Assembly (NCBI GenBank): GCA_937920635.1
Contig: CAKZUE010000015.1
Coordinates: 33,122 to 97,121, forward strand
From: an uncultured Bryobacteraceae bacterium
Lineage (GTDB): Bacteria; Acidobacteriota; Terriglobia; Bryobacterales; Bryobacteraceae
DNA length: 64,000 nt
Direction: 5' to 3'
This document shows positions 16,829 through 26,292 of the stretch, piece by piece. Made by a program: the position numbers and the translations under genes. A model generated the notes under the pieces. It saw only the letters and a list, made by a program, of their open reading frames with translations. It was not told the DNA's origin and did no database searches. Position 1 is the stretch's first letter. Every line of letters starts with the position of its first letter.

Positions 16829-17275
16829 TCACGGTTGAGAGGGCGCTCCCTGCGGGCTGGCGGGGGGCCGGTGCAGCGGCTGCGGGAGGGGTGGAGCGGA
16901 GGGGATCGCCACGCCCGTGCCGACGTGCTCGGCCAGGCTCGCCAGGCTGTCGGCGATCCCGGGCAAAGCGCAGATCAGAAACCCGCCCGAGCGGCAGAAC
17001 TCGGCCAACAGCCGCAGTTCCTGGCTGGCGTGCGGATCCGCGCCGAGAGCCCGGTTCAGGGCTGCCGCCAGCGCCATGGCGTCGGGCCTGGTCACCTGCT
17101 GGCCGGCCGCCGGTTCATACGATCCGTGCCACAGCGCCGGGGGCTGCTCCAGATCCGAAGGAGGCGGCAGGGTTCCATCGGGCTGCCAGCCGGAGGAAGC
17201 GGCCAGTTCGAGCGCAGAGCGCCAGGTGGCGGGGCTGAGAACGAAAGCCTTGCCGTTCGGGTGGTAGAGGATCAC
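16829..17275 (-). CDS. hypothetical protein
   Basis: 148 residues. It begins MILYHPNGKAFVLSPATWRS, with no signal peptide or membrane helix. A helical middle (RPDAMALAAALNRALGADPH, ELRLLAEFCRSGGFLICALP) leads to a Pro-rich low-complexity tail (PPLPQPLHRPPASPQGAPSQ). I do not recognise the family. It lies 79 bp downstream of the NusG-like gene on the same strand and immediately before the TonB-like gene, suggesting a three- or four-gene unit ending with the DUF3592 protein. Confidence 0.55.
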   Translation of the reverse strand: MILYHPNGKAFVLSPATWRSALELAASSGWQPDGTLPPPSDLEQPPALWHGSYEPAAGQQVTRPDAMALAAALNRALGADPHASQELRLLAEFCRSGGFLICALPGIADSLASLAEHVGTGVAIPSAPPLPQPLHRPPASPQGAPSQP

Positions 17276-17354
17276 GTCGCGCCTCCAGAAAATAGTCGCG
17301 GTCTGGAAGCATTCGTATCGATCTTTTTGGGGAAGGCTTGAGCTTTTTTGGGCC

Positions 17355-17903
17355 TCAGGCGGGGCGGACCGCTTCCCGGTCGATCTCCACGGCGACCGAA
17401 CGCTGGAGCAGCGTCACGCTGATAATCAGGCGGTATTCATCGCGGACCTTCAGCAGAATGCCGTTGAGCCCCTTCATCGGGCCGCGCGCCACCACGACGC
17501 GCTGCCCTTCGCGCAGATAGGGCCACGGCGCCAGAGCGGCGCCGCTGCCCGCGGCTGTTTGCAGGCCTTCGATCTCGGAGCGCTCCACTGGGGCCGGCTC
17601 GCCGTCAAAGTTGACGAAATGCAGGACACCCGGCGTTTGCAGCACCGGCAGCCTCTGCCGCAAGTCCAGGCTGCAAAACACGTACCCGGGGAATAGCGGC
17701 AGCTCTACCAGCTTGACGCGGTCCGACCAGCGGCGGCGTTCCTTGTAAAGCGGCAAGAAGGACGAGAAGCCTTTGGATGCCAGTGAATGGGCCGCCACTT
17801 TTTCAAACTTCGGCTTGACCCGGACCGCGTACCAGGGCCATTCCAGGCTGGCGATGCGGCCACGATGATCGGAACCCGGGGACGGCTCCACGCCGGTGCT
17901 CAT
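17355..17903 (-). CDS. NusG-family specialised antiterminator (UpxY/LoaP type)
   Basis: 182 residues from ATG 17903, preceded by TTGGAGATTGCTC. The NGN domain is clear: WPWYAVRVKPKFEKVAAHSL, FSSFLPLYKERRRW, LPLFPGYVFCSLDL. A C-terminal KOW element follows (LREGQRVVVARGPMKGLNGI). Housekeeping nusG normally sits between secE and rplK; here it is followed by a hypothetical and a TonB-like gene, so this is a specialised paralogue that helps RNA polymerase read through long operons, often for surface polysaccharide. Its targets are unknown. The fairly large gap after it may contain a loading or pause site, though I saw no specific motif. Confidence 0.82.
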   Translation of the reverse strand: MSTGVEPSPGSDHRGRIASLEWPWYAVRVKPKFEKVAAHSLASKGFSSFLPLYKERRRWSDRVKLVELPLFPGYVFCSLDLRQRLPVLQTPGVLHFVNFDGEPAPVERSEIEGLQTAAGSGAALAPWPYLREGQRVVVARGPMKGLNGILLKVRDEYRLIISVTLLQRSVAVEIDREAVRPA

Positions 17904-18010
17904 GAGCAATCTCCAACTTTCACATCTTACGCCGAATGCAAGAACAAGGGGTGAAAATCCGACTGGCATTCCTGCGAAGGGGGTGATGCGATCAGTACTA
18001 TGAAGAAGTC

Positions 18011-20230
18011 GTGTGGAAACGGATCCTCCGTCTGTTCAACTGGGTGCTTGCGCTGGCCGCGGCAGGCGTGTGCGCTGCGGCCTGGTGGGTCGTCTGGCGT
18101 CCGGGCGGGGGACTGTCCGGAGAAGCGCAGGCGCCCGTGGCGGGCGAAGTCCGCGTGGAGCGGGACCGGCTGGGCGTGCCGCACATCACGGCTGCCTCCA
18201 TCGAAGACGCGCTGTTCGCCCAGGGCTATGCAACGGCCCAGGACCGCCTGTGGCAGATGGACGGCCTGCGGCGGCTGGCGGCAGGCGAGCTGGCCGAGAT
18301 CGCCGGCAAGAGCGCCCTGCCGCTCGATCTCCGCGCCCGGCAGTTGCGCCTGCGGTGGCTGGCCGAGCAGTGGGCTGCGGCGCTGCCGGCGCCGCAACGC
18401 GCCCTGCTTGCCGCCTACGCGCGCGGCGTGAACTTTTTCCTGGAGCAGAACCTGAACCGCCTGCCGCCCGAGTTCACCCTGCTCGGCTATGCGCCGCGCC
18501 CCTGGAGAATCGCCGACTCCCTCCTTTGCGCTCTGGAGATGGACCGCACGCTGTCCGGCAACTGGGAGCACGACCTGCTGAAACACCGCATGGCCCGCGC
18601 CGGCGAACGCACGCTGGTCGAGCAGCTTTTCCCGCCCCGGCTGGGAACGGAGCCGCTGCCCGGCTCCAACGCCTGGACCCTCAGCGGAGCCAGAACCGCG
18701 ACGGGCAAGCCTCTGCTGGCCAACGACCCGCATCTGCCCTGGACGCAGCCCGCCACCTGGCACCTGGTCCATCTGCGCGCGCCCGGCCTGAACGCGGCCG
18801 GGGCCGCTTTGCCCGGAATTCCTGGCATTATTATTGGCCGGAATGAGCGGATTGCCTGGGGAATTACGGCGCTTCAGTTCGACAATATGGATCTGTATTT
18901 TGAAAAACTGGATGCACGAATCGGGCGCTACGAATACAAAGGGCAGGCGGCGCAGGCCCAACGGGCGGTGGAACGGATCCACATAAAAGGCGAAAAGCCC
19001 GCCGAAATTTCTCTGTGGATCACCGCGCACGGCCCCGTCATTGCGGAAGAAGACGGCGCGCCGCTGGCGCTGTCCTGGACAGCCGCCCAGGCGGCAGGCG
19101 CGGAGTTTCCCATCGTCGACCTCAACCGCGCCCGCAACTGGCAGGAGTTCCGCGAGGCCCTGCGGCGGCTGCCGGGACCCAACATCAACGTGCTGTACGC
19201 CGACACGGACGGCAACACGGGCTGGCAGGTGGCCGGGCGGCTGCCCGTGCGGGAGGGCTTCGACGGGAGCGAGCCGGCCGATGGCTCCTCCGGCCGGTTC
19301 GACTGGAAAGGCTTCGTGCCATTTGAACAATTGCCCTCTTATTTCAATCCGAAGAGCGGCCTGCTGGTCTCGGCGAATCACAATGCATTTCCAGAAAAAG
19401 CGCCGTATCTGGTCAGCGGATTTTTCTCTTCGCCTGACAGGGCCGTCCAGATCACGGCCCTCTTGAACCGCAAGGAGAAATTCTCCGCGGATGACATGCT
19501 CTCCATCCAGGGCGATGTCTATTCGGCCCTGCACCACGGGCTGGCGCGCGCCGCCGTGGAGGCCGTGAAACGCCGCGAAGACTCCAATGAAGCCGCGCGG
19601 GCAGGCGCTCAGTTGCTGGCCGGGTGGGACGGGCAGATGCGGAAGGATTCCGCGGCGGCGTTTCTGGCGCACCTGCTCTACCAGCACCTCCGCCGCGCCA
19701 TCGGCGAGCGGGCTTCGCCCAAGTACGGCGCCGCGTACCGGACGTTCCTCGCCCCGGGCGTGGTGGCGCGCATCGTCCGCGAGCGGAAGAATGAGTGGTT
19801 CGAAGATTTCGACCTTCTGCTGGCGAATGCAACGGCGGACGCCGTCGAGGAGGGGCGCCGCATGCAGGGACGGCGGATGGAGAAGTGGCGCTACGGCCAG
19901 ATCAACCGCATCGCGCTCGCCCACCCGGTGATGGGACGCATTCCCTGGCTCGGGCGGTACTTCAACTTCGGCCCCGTCGAGATGGACGGCGGCGCCACGA
20001 CGGTGCGCGCGGTGACCGAAGCCTACGGGCCATCCATGCGCTTCGTGGCCGATCTCTCCGATCCCGGCGCGGCGCGGATCGTGATTCCAACGGGCGTCTC
20101 CGGCCACCGCTTCTCGGGCCATTACGGGGATCAGTGGGAGACGTACCTCAACGGGGGCTCCTTCCGGCTCGAGTTCACGCGGGTGGAAGCGCGCGAAACG
20201 CTGCGGCTGATCCCGGACAAGCGGCGCTGA
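18011..20230 (+). CDS. penicillin acylase family Ntn-hydrolase
   Basis: 739 residues from GTG 18011. An N-terminal membrane helix or signal anchor (LFNWVLALAAAGVCAAAWWV) precedes the alpha-chain region (RDRLGVPHITAASIEDALFA, GYATAQDRLWQMDGLRRLAA). Autocatalytic cleavage should expose the nucleophile Ser219 in LPGSNAWTLSG, giving a large beta chain with PLLANDPHLPW and GRNERIAWGIT. The family hydrolyses amide bonds, including beta-lactam side chains, acyl-homoserine lactones and cyclic lipopeptides; the native substrate is not predictable here. It is divergent from the NusG-like gene across 107 bp; a TACTAT lies 9 nt before the start. The hyp cassette begins 82 bp downstream but is functionally unrelated. 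Confidence 0.88.
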   Translation: MWKRILRLFNWVLALAAAGVCAAAWWVVWRPGGGLSGEAQAPVAGEVRVERDRLGVPHITAASIEDALFAQGYATAQDRLWQMDGLRRLAAGELAEIAGKSALPLDLRARQLRLRWLAEQWAAALPAPQRALLAAYARGVNFFLEQNLNRLPPEFTLLGYAPRPWRIADSLLCALEMDRTLSGNWEHDLLKHRMARAGERTLVEQLFPPRLGTEPLPGSNAWTLSGARTATGKPLLANDPHLPWTQPATWHLVHLRAPGLNAAGAALPGIPGIIIGRNERIAWGITALQFDNMDLYFEKLDARIGRYEYKGQAAQAQRAVERIHIKGEKPAEISLWITAHGPVIAEEDGAPLALSWTAAQAAGAEFPIVDLNRARNWQEFREALRRLPGPNINVLYADTDGNTGWQVAGRLPVREGFDGSEPADGSSGRFDWKGFVPFEQLPSYFNPKSGLLVSANHNAFPEKAPYLVSGFFSSPDRAVQITALLNRKEKFSADDMLSIQGDVYSALHHGLARAAVEAVKRREDSNEAARAGAQLLAGWDGQMRKDSAAAFLAHLLYQHLRRAIGERASPKYGAAYRTFLAPGVVARIVRERKNEWFEDFDLLLANATADAVEEGRRMQGRRMEKWRYGQINRIALAHPVMGRIPWLGRYFNFGPVEMDGGATTVRAVTEAYGPSMRFVADLSDPGAARIVIPTGVSGHRFSGHYGDQWETYLNGGSFRLEFTRVEARETLRLIPDKRR

Positions 20231-20312
20231 CGCGCATGGAGAGGCGCCGTTCTTCAGACGGAGCAGCCGCCTAGCGCGCAAGCCGCCCTATACTGGAATA
20301 AAGGATACGCAG

Positions 20313-22505
20313 GTGCGAATTCGGGCGCGGATCACCGGGGCCGTGCAGGGAGTCGGCTTCCGGCCGCATGTCTACCGGCTCGCGCAGCGGAACGGGGTGA
20401 GGGGTTTTGTTCTGAACTCGGCAGCCGGCGTGGTGGTGGAAGCAGAGGCGGAGGAGGCGCGGGTGCGCGTGTTTGTGGAGCAGCTCCGGGCGGAGCCGCC
20501 GCCGCTGGCGGTGATCGCCTCTTTCCGTGAAGAGACGCTGCCCGAGGCGGGCTACCGCGATTTCCGCGTCGAGACCAGCGACACCGGCGGCGAGCGCGAA
20601 GCCTATTTGCTGCCCGATCTGGCCATGTGCGCCGAGTGCCGCCGCGAGATCTTCGATCCGCGCAACCGCCGCTACCGCTATCCGTTCACCACCTGCACGC
20701 ATTGCGGTCCGCGGTACTCCATTGTCGAGTCCCTGCCCTACGACCGCCCGCGCACCTCGATGCGGGACTTCCCGATGTGCGCGGCGTGCGAAGCCGAATA
20801 CCGCGACCCCGCCGACCGCCGCTTCCACGCGCAAACCAACTGCTGCCCGGCGTGCGGACCGCAGCTTCAACTCTGGTCGCCTGCGGGCGCGGTGCTCGCG
20901 GAGAGAGACGAGGCGCTCGAGCGCGCCGCTGAAGCGGTGCGCAAAGGGGGGATCCTGGCGCTGAAAGGCATCGGCGGATTTCACCTGATTTGCGACGCGC
21001 GCAACCGTGAAGCGGTACTCGAGCTGCGCCGCCGCAAGCAGCGGCCATCAAAACCTTTTGCGGTGATGCTGCCGGAGCACGATCACCCGCTGCTCGACAC
21101 GCCCGCTTCCCCGATCGTGCTTGTCGAAAACACGCTCGCTCTGCCGCACGAGATCGCGCCCGGCAATCCGCTGCTCGGCGTGCTGATCCCATATTCGCCA
21201 CTGCACGCGCTGCTGATGGATCTGCTGCGCTTCCCCATCGTAGCGACCAGCGGCAACCTCACCGATGATCCCATCTGTCACGAGGAACGCGAAGCGCTCC
21301 AGAGGCTCGGCGGCATCGCGGATCTCTTCCTCGTGCACAACCGCCGTATCCTGCGCCCGGTGGACGACAGCATCGTGCGGGAGATCGACGGAGAACCCGT
21401 AATTCTGCGGCGGGCGCGCGGCTATGCGCCGCTGCCGCTGGAGGCGCCGCGCGCGCTGCCGGAGATGGTGGCGGCTGGCGGGCACATGAAGAACACGGTG
21501 GCGTTTGCGCGCGGCAGGCGCGTGTTTCTGTCGCAGCATCTGGGCGATCTGTCCACTCCGGCGGCGCTCGGCAACCACCGCCGCATGACGGCGGACTTCC
21601 AGCGCATCTACGATGTCCGCCCGCGGGCCGTGGCCTGCGATCTGCACGCCGACTACGGCTCTACGGCCACCGCTCGGGAGATGGGCGTCGAGGTGCGCGC
21701 CGTGCAGCACCACGTGGCACATCTGTTTTCGGCGGTGCTCGAACATCAGCTCGAGCCGCCGGTGTTCGCCGCCTCGTGGGACGGCACGGGCGCGGGCGCA
21801 GATGGCACGGTGTGGGGCGGCGAGTACCTCGTGTGGCAGGGCGCAACGGTGCGCCGCGCGGGTCATCTGCGCCCGTTCCGCCTGCCGGGCGGAGAGCAGG
21901 CGGTGCGGGAGCCGAGAAGAGCGCTGCTGGGAGTGGCGTGGGAGATGGGACGCGCGGAGCTGGCGCGGGCGCACTTCACCGACAATGAATGGCAGGTGCT
22001 CGTGCGGATGATGGAGCGCGGCTTGAACACTCCGTGGACGACCAGTGCGGGACGGCTGTTCGACGCCGCCGCCGCGCTGCTGGGGCTTTGCGCCCGCGCT
22101 TCGTTTGAGGGCGAGGCGGCGATGCGGGTGGAGTTCGCCGCGCGCGGCGCGCAGGGCGCGCAGCCTGTGCCGATGGAGGAAGACTGGGCGCCGCTGTTCG
22201 AACGGCTGGCGGATCCGCGGTCTCCGGTGGCGGAGCGGGCGGCGTTGCTGCACGCGTCGCTGGCGGAATCGATTGTGGGGGCGGCGCGGCGCGCGAGCGT
22301 GGAGACGGTGGTGCTGACGGGCGGGTGTTTTCAGAATGCGCGGCTTGCCGGAACGGCGGCGCGGCGGCTGCGGGAGGAGGGGTTCCGGCCCCTTCTGCAC
22401 CGGCTCGTGCCGCCCAACGACGGCGGGCTGGCGGCGGGACAACTGCTGGCTGCGGCATGGGAGGTGAAGCTCGATGTGTCTGGCGATACCGGGCGAGATC
22501 GTTGA
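20313..22505 (+). CDS. hypF: [NiFe]-hydrogenase maturation carbamoyltransferase HypF
   Basis: 730 residues from GTG 20313 with AAGGA 8 nt upstream; TATACT at 20289-20294 is a likely -10. Domains in order: acylphosphatase-like (GAVQGVGFRPHVYRLA), two zinc-finger modules (CAECRREIF to CTHCGP; CAACEAEY to CPACGP), YrdC-like ATP/carbamoyl domain (LKGIGGFHLICDA, KQRPSKPFAVM), and the kinase-like C-terminal domain (HHVAHLFSAVLEH, DGTGAGADGTVWGGEY, VLTGGCFQNARL). HypF turns carbamoyl phosphate into thiocarbamate on the HypE C-terminal Cys to build the CN ligands of the NiFe site. It heads hypFCDEAB and overlaps hypC by 32 bp. Confidence 0.96.
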   Translation: MRIRARITGAVQGVGFRPHVYRLAQRNGVRGFVLNSAAGVVVEAEAEEARVRVFVEQLRAEPPPLAVIASFREETLPEAGYRDFRVETSDTGGEREAYLLPDLAMCAECRREIFDPRNRRYRYPFTTCTHCGPRYSIVESLPYDRPRTSMRDFPMCAACEAEYRDPADRRFHAQTNCCPACGPQLQLWSPAGAVLAERDEALERAAEAVRKGGILALKGIGGFHLICDARNREAVLELRRRKQRPSKPFAVMLPEHDHPLLDTPASPIVLVENTLALPHEIAPGNPLLGVLIPYSPLHALLMDLLRFPIVATSGNLTDDPICHEEREALQRLGGIADLFLVHNRRILRPVDDSIVREIDGEPVILRRARGYAPLPLEAPRALPEMVAAGGHMKNTVAFARGRRVFLSQHLGDLSTPAALGNHRRMTADFQRIYDVRPRAVACDLHADYGSTATAREMGVEVRAVQHHVAHLFSAVLEHQLEPPVFAASWDGTGAGADGTVWGGEYLVWQGATVRRAGHLRPFRLPGGEQAVREPRRALLGVAWEMGRAELARAHFTDNEWQVLVRMMERGLNTPWTTSAGRLFDAAAALLGLCARASFEGEAAMRVEFAARGAQGAQPVPMEEDWAPLFERLADPRSPVAERAALLHASLAESIVGAARRASVETVVLTGGCFQNARLAGTAARRLREEGFRPLLHRLVPPNDGGLAAGQLLAAAWEVKLDVSGDTGRDR

Positions 22506-22722
22506 GATCACGGGCGCGGATCCGCTGACGCGGATGGCGCGCGTGTCATTTGGTGGCGTGATCCGGGAGGCTTCGCTGGCCTATGTGCCGGAAGCAAAAC
22601 CGGGCGATTATGTTCTGGTGCACGCGGGCTTCGCGCTTCAGACGATCGACGAGGAAGAGGCGCGGCGCACGCTGGAACTGTTCGAGCAGATGGGCGGCGC
22701 CGCGGAGGAAGGCGCGGAGTGA
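22474..22722 (+). CDS. hypC: hydrogenase maturation chaperone HypC
   Basis: 82 residues. The diagnostic N-terminus [12 protein letters not shown] carries the essential Cys2 that binds HypD and the hydrogenase large-subunit precursor. It is followed by [20 protein letters not shown] and [16 protein letters not shown], as in the HypC/HupF family. It overlaps the end of hypF by 32 bp in another frame, and its own stop overlaps the hypD start (GTGA), so translation is coupled through the cassette. It transfers the Fe(CN)2CO unit to the apo-enzyme. Confidence 0.95.
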   Translation: MCLAIPGEIVEITGADPLTRMARVSFGGVIREASLAYVPEAKPGDYVLVHAGFALQTIDEEEARRTLELFEQMGGAAEEGAE

Positions 22723-23810
22723 AGCACCTGGACGAGTACCGGGACGCGGGACGCGCGCGGGCGCTGGCGGCGGAGATCGCCCGCGTCATGACACGCCCCT
22801 GGCGCATCATGGAGATCTGCGGCGGGCAGACGCACGCGATCCTGCGGTTCGGCATCGATCAGTTGCTGCCGCCGGAGCTGGAACTGGTGCACGGACCGGG
22901 GTGCCCGGTGTGCGTGACGCCGCTGGAACTGATCGACCGCGCCATCGCGCTGGCGCGGATGCCGGGCGTGTTGCTGGCGTCGTTTGGCGACATGCTGCGC
23001 GTGCCCGGATCGGGGACGGACCTGCTGGCGGCGCGCGCGCGGGGAGCGCAGGTAGCGGTGGTCTACTCGCCGCTGGACGCGGCAAGGCTCGCGGAGCAAA
23101 AACAGGACCGGCAGATTGTGTTTTTCGCCGTGGGCTTCGAAACCACCGTGCCCGGCGTGGCGCTGGCGGTGCGCGAGGCGCGGCGGCTGGGACTGAAGAA
23201 CTTCTCGATCCTCTCCGCCCACGTGCTGGTGCCGCCCGCGTTGCGGGCGATTCTGGGCTCGCCGCAGAGCCGCATTCAGGGCGTGCTGGCGGCGGGACAC
23301 GTCTGCACGGTGGAGGGCTTTGAGGACTACGAGCCGATTGCGCGGGACTACGGCGTGCCGGTGGTGGTGACCGGCTTCGAACCGGTGGATCTGTTGCAGG
23401 GCATCCTGCTCTGCGTGCGGCAACTGGAAGCCGGGCGCGCCGTGGTCGAAAACCAGTACGCGCGCGCCGTGCGCCGCGAGGGCAACCGCGAAGCCCGGGC
23501 GCTGGTGCGGGCGATGTTCGAGCCGGTAGACCGCAAGTGGCGCGGCATCGGCGTGATTCCCCTGAGCGGTCTGGCGCTGCGCCCGGAGTGGCGCGAGTTC
23601 GACGCCGAACAGCGCTTTTCGCTTTCCACGGGCGAGGTGCAGGAGTCGCCCGAGTGCATCGGCGGGCTGGTGCTGCAAGGCGCAAAGAAGCCGCTGGAGT
23701 GCCCGGCGTTTGGCGAGCACTGCACGCCGGAGCGCCCCCTGGGCGCGCCGATGGTGTCCAGCGAAGGCGCCTGCGCAGCGTATTACCGTTACGGGAGGAC
23801 CCATGTCTGA
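22719..23810 (+). CDS. hypD: hydrogenase maturation iron-sulfur protein HypD
   Basis: 363 residues from GTG 22719, overlapping the hypC stop by 4 bp. Motifs are [53 protein letters not shown] and the C-terminal cluster region with [20 protein letters not shown] and [12 protein letters not shown]. HypD carries a [4Fe-4S] cluster and, with HypC, is the scaffold on which the Fe(CN)2CO group is made. All expected Cys motifs are visible. Its end overlaps hypE by 8 bp. Confidence 0.95.
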   Translation: MKHLDEYRDAGRARALAAEIARVMTRPWRIMEICGGQTHAILRFGIDQLLPPELELVHGPGCPVCVTPLELIDRAIALARMPGVLLASFGDMLRVPGSGTDLLAARARGAQVAVVYSPLDAARLAEQKQDRQIVFFAVGFETTVPGVALAVREARRLGLKNFSILSAHVLVPPALRAILGSPQSRIQGVLAAGHVCTVEGFEDYEPIARDYGVPVVVTGFEPVDLLQGILLCVRQLEAGRAVVENQYARAVRREGNREARALVRAMFEPVDRKWRGIGVIPLSGLALRPEWREFDAEQRFSLSTGEVQESPECIGGLVLQGAKKPLECPAFGEHCTPERPLGAPMVSSEGACAAYYRYGRTHV

Positions 23811-24822
23811 CTTCGCGCTGTTCTGCCCTGCCCCGCTCGGCGAACGCGAGCGCGTGCTGATGGCGCACGGAGGCGGCGGGCGGCTGATGCGCGAACTGAT
23901 CGAGGGGCTGTTCGCGGCGAGGCTTAAGCCGCAGCACGAAACCGACGCCGCCACGCTGGCGGCAGGCGGCGCGCGGCTCGCCTTCACCACGGACTCCTTC
24001 GTCGTGCGCCCCATTTTCTTCCCTGGCGGCGATATCGGCTCGCTCGCAGTGCACGGCACGGTGAACGACCTCGCCATGGCGGGCGCCGAGCCGGTGGCGC
24101 TGTCGGCGGCGTTCATCCTCGAAGAAGGGCTCGAAATGGAGACGCTGCGCCGCGTTGTGGACTCCATGGCGCAAGCCGCGCAGCGCGCCGGCGTGCGGAT
24201 CGTGACGGGCGACACCAAAGTGGTTGAGCGCGGGCACGCCGATCAGATCTACATCACGACCACCGGCATCGGCGTGCTGGCGCACGATGGCGAACTGGCG
24301 CCGGGGCGCGCCGCGCCGGGCGACGAAGTGGTGCTCTCGGGCGACATCGGACGGCACGGGATGGCGGTGATGAGCGCGCGCGAGGGACTGACATTTGAAT
24401 CCGAAATTGTTTCAGACTCCGCGCCCGTGCACCGCGAGGCGCTGGGGTTGCTGGAAAACGGCGTGCGCGTGCACTGCATGCGGGACCTGACGCGCGGCGG
24501 TCTGGCTTCGGCGGTGATCGAAATCGCGCGCGCCGCCGGCGTGCGCGTGGAACTGGACGAAGCGCGCATCCCGGTGCGGGAAGACGTGCGCGCGGCGTGC
24601 GAGCTGCTGGGCTTCGATCCGCTGTATGTGGCCAATGAAGGGCGGTTCGTGGCGTTTGTCGCCGCGGGCGAGGGCGAACGCGCGGCGGCGCTTCTGCCCG
24701 GCGGGGCGGTGATCGGAAAAGTGCTGGAGACGGGCGCGGGCGCGGTGACGCTGCGCTCGCTGATCGGCGCGGCACGCGTGCTCGACCTGCTGAGCGGCGA
24801 GCAGTTGCCGAGGATCTGCTGA
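23803..24822 (+). CDS. hypE: carbamoyl-dehydratase HypE
   Basis: 339 residues from ATG 23803, with GGGAGG at 23793-23798; a longer frame upstream overlaps hypD and is not needed. AIR-synthase-like features are [58 protein letters not shown] and [18 protein letters not shown]. It ends in PRIC, with the invariant C-terminal Cys whose thiol is carbamoylated by HypF and dehydrated to thiocyanate. The stop overlaps the hypA start (TGATG). Complete and apparently functional. Confidence 0.95.
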   Translation: MSDFALFCPAPLGERERVLMAHGGGGRLMRELIEGLFAARLKPQHETDAATLAAGGARLAFTTDSFVVRPIFFPGGDIGSLAVHGTVNDLAMAGAEPVALSAAFILEEGLEMETLRRVVDSMAQAAQRAGVRIVTGDTKVVERGHADQIYITTTGIGVLAHDGELAPGRAAPGDEVVLSGDIGRHGMAVMSAREGLTFESEIVSDSAPVHREALGLLENGVRVHCMRDLTRGGLASAVIEIARAAGVRVELDEARIPVREDVRAACELLGFDPLYVANEGRFVAFVAAGEGERAAALLPGGAVIGKVLETGAGAVTLRSLIGAARVLDLLSGEQLPRIC

Positions 24823-25169
24823 TGCATGAACTGGGGATCACCGAGGCGATACTCGACATCGTGCTGCGGCACTCGGGCGGCGCGCGGGTGCGCAAGGTGC
24901 AGGTGACGGTGGGCGAATGGACGGGCTATGTGGGCGATTCCATCGAACTGTTCTGGCAGGAGCTTTCGCGGGGAACAGTGGCGGAGGCGGCGAAGCTCGA
25001 ATTCCGCTTTGAACCGGCGACGCTGCGCTGCCGGGCGTGCGGCACGGTGTTCGGGGCGAACGGTTCGGGGCTGGAATGCCCGCAGTGCGGTGCGCTGGGA
25101 GGCGAACCCGCGGGCGGGCAGGAGTGCACGGTGGATCTGATCGAAGTGGAAGGAGGCGACAGCACATGA
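24822..25169 (+). CDS. hypA: nickel metallochaperone HypA
   Basis: 115 residues. The nickel-binding N-terminus [14 protein letters not shown] and the zinc site formed by CRACG and CPQCG pairs are intact. HypA delivers Ni to the hydrogenase large subunit together with the GTPase HypB, encoded next with a 4-bp ATGA overlap. The order hypE-hypA-hypB after hypFCD is a rearranged version of the common hypABFCDE order. Confidence 0.94.
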   Translation: MHELGITEAILDIVLRHSGGARVRKVQVTVGEWTGYVGDSIELFWQELSRGTVAEAAKLEFRFEPATLRCRACGTVFGANGSGLECPQCGALGGEPAGGQECTVDLIEVEGGDST

Positions 25170-25828
25170 GCAGCACGGTTCCTGTGGTCGAGCGCGTGCT
25201 CTCCGCCAATGATGCGGTGGCGGCGGAGGTGCGGGCGCGGCTCGACGCGCACGGCATCTTCTGCGCGAACCTGATGGCGAGCCCCGGCGCGGGCAAGACG
25301 TCGCTGATCGAACGGACGGTGGAGGCGCTGAAGGACGGCGCCGCCATCGGCATGATCAATGGCGACACCTCGGCAGCGGCTTTTGACGCCGAACGCAGCC
25401 AGCGCGCCGGCGCCGCCGCGGTGCACATCAACACCGGCGGCAAGTGCCACCTGGAGGCAGCCATGGTGCGCGACGCGCTTGCGCTGCTGCCACTGGAGCG
25501 CTTGCGGCTGCTGCTGATCGAAAACGTCGGCAACCTGGTGTGCCCGATGAGCTGGAAGCTGGGCGCGCACGCCAACGTGCTGATCGGCTCGACGCCCGAG
25601 GGCGACGACAAGCCCTACAAGTACCCGAGGATGTACGCGGGCGTGGACGTGGTGGTGCTGAACAAGATCGATCTGCTTCCGTATGTGGAGTTCGACTGCG
25701 ACAGGTTCCTGCGCGGCGTGGAGGCGCTGAATCCGGGCTTGCGGCACTTCCGCGTGAGCTGCCGCACCGGCGAAGGGCTTGAGGAGTGGACTGCGTGGCT
25801 CAAGGAACAGATCCGCGCCAGACGCTGA
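25166..25828 (+). CDS. hypB: nickel-insertion GTPase HypB
   Basis: 220 residues from ATG 25166 with AGGAGG just upstream. The P-loop is in NLMASPGAGKTSLIERTVEA. The G-domain metal site shows as NTGGKCHLEAAMV (Cys-His), with LLIENVGNLVCPMSW and VLNKIDLLPYV (NKxD) following. It lacks both the His-rich nickel-storage stretch and the CxxCGC high-affinity nickel motif found at the N-terminus of some HypB proteins, so it is a minimal form. It powers nickel insertion with HypA. Confidence 0.94.
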   Translation: MSSTVPVVERVLSANDAVAAEVRARLDAHGIFCANLMASPGAGKTSLIERTVEALKDGAAIGMINGDTSAAAFDAERSQRAGAAAVHINTGGKCHLEAAMVRDALALLPLERLRLLLIENVGNLVCPMSWKLGAHANVLIGSTPEGDDKPYKYPRMYAGVDVVVLNKIDLLPYVEFDCDRFLRGVEALNPGLRHFRVSCRTGEGLEEWTAWLKEQIRARR

Positions 25829-26292
25829 TCGCAGCGCTCGGCAATCCGCTCATGGGGGACGATGGCGCCGGGGCTGCGGTGCTCGAAGAGCTGCGCCGCC
25901 GCGGCGCCGGGCGGCGGGCGCGGTTGTGCGACGTGGGCGCGGCGGGCGTGGATCTGCTGCTGGAACTGGACTCCGTCGATACGCTGATCCTGCTGGACGC
26001 GATGGCGGGCGCGGACGCGCCGGGAATGGTGCGGGTGTTCCGGGACGCGGAGCTGTTTGAATACGCCGAGTCCCGCGGCGGCGGCTCGCATCAGCCATCG
26101 CTGGCTGATACGCTGCGGATGGCGGAGCGGCTGGGCATGCGGCTCGAGAGAGTCACACTGGTGGGCATCGCCGCGGCGCAGTTCGAGCTCGGGCGCGGGC
26201 TTTCGACGGAAGTGGCGGCGGCGGTGCCGCAAGCCGCCGATGCAGCCGGGCGCCTGCTGGACGAGGCCGCCGCCCCGGGGCTGCTAGACTGA
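25795..26292 (+). CDS. hydrogenase maturation protease (HycI/HyaD/HoxW family)
   Basis: 165 residues from GTG 25795, with GAGGAG 9 nt upstream; GTG 25786 would put that site inside the gene. It overlaps hypB by 34 bp. The family signature ALGNPLMGDDGAG holds the nickel-sensing Asp, followed by DVGAAGVDLLLELD, LILLDAMAGADAPG and a His (SHQPSLADTLRMAERLG). The enzyme cuts the C-terminal extension of a [NiFe]-hydrogenase large subunit after nickel insertion. These proteases are usually specific to one hydrogenase, yet no structural subunit gene is present in the window. Confidence 0.88.
   Translation: MAQGTDPRQTLIAALGNPLMGDDGAGAAVLEELRRRGAGRRARLCDVGAAGVDLLLELDSVDTLILLDAMAGADAPGMVRVFRDAELFEYAESRGGGSHQPSLADTLRMAERLGMRLERVTLVGIAAAQFELGRGLSTEVAAAVPQAADAAGRLLDEAAAPGLLD

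Noticed and set aside
20231..20312. Nickel- or hydrogen-responsive operator before hypF
   Set aside because: Apart from TATACT at 20289 I found no dyad or known NikR-like or sigma-54 site.
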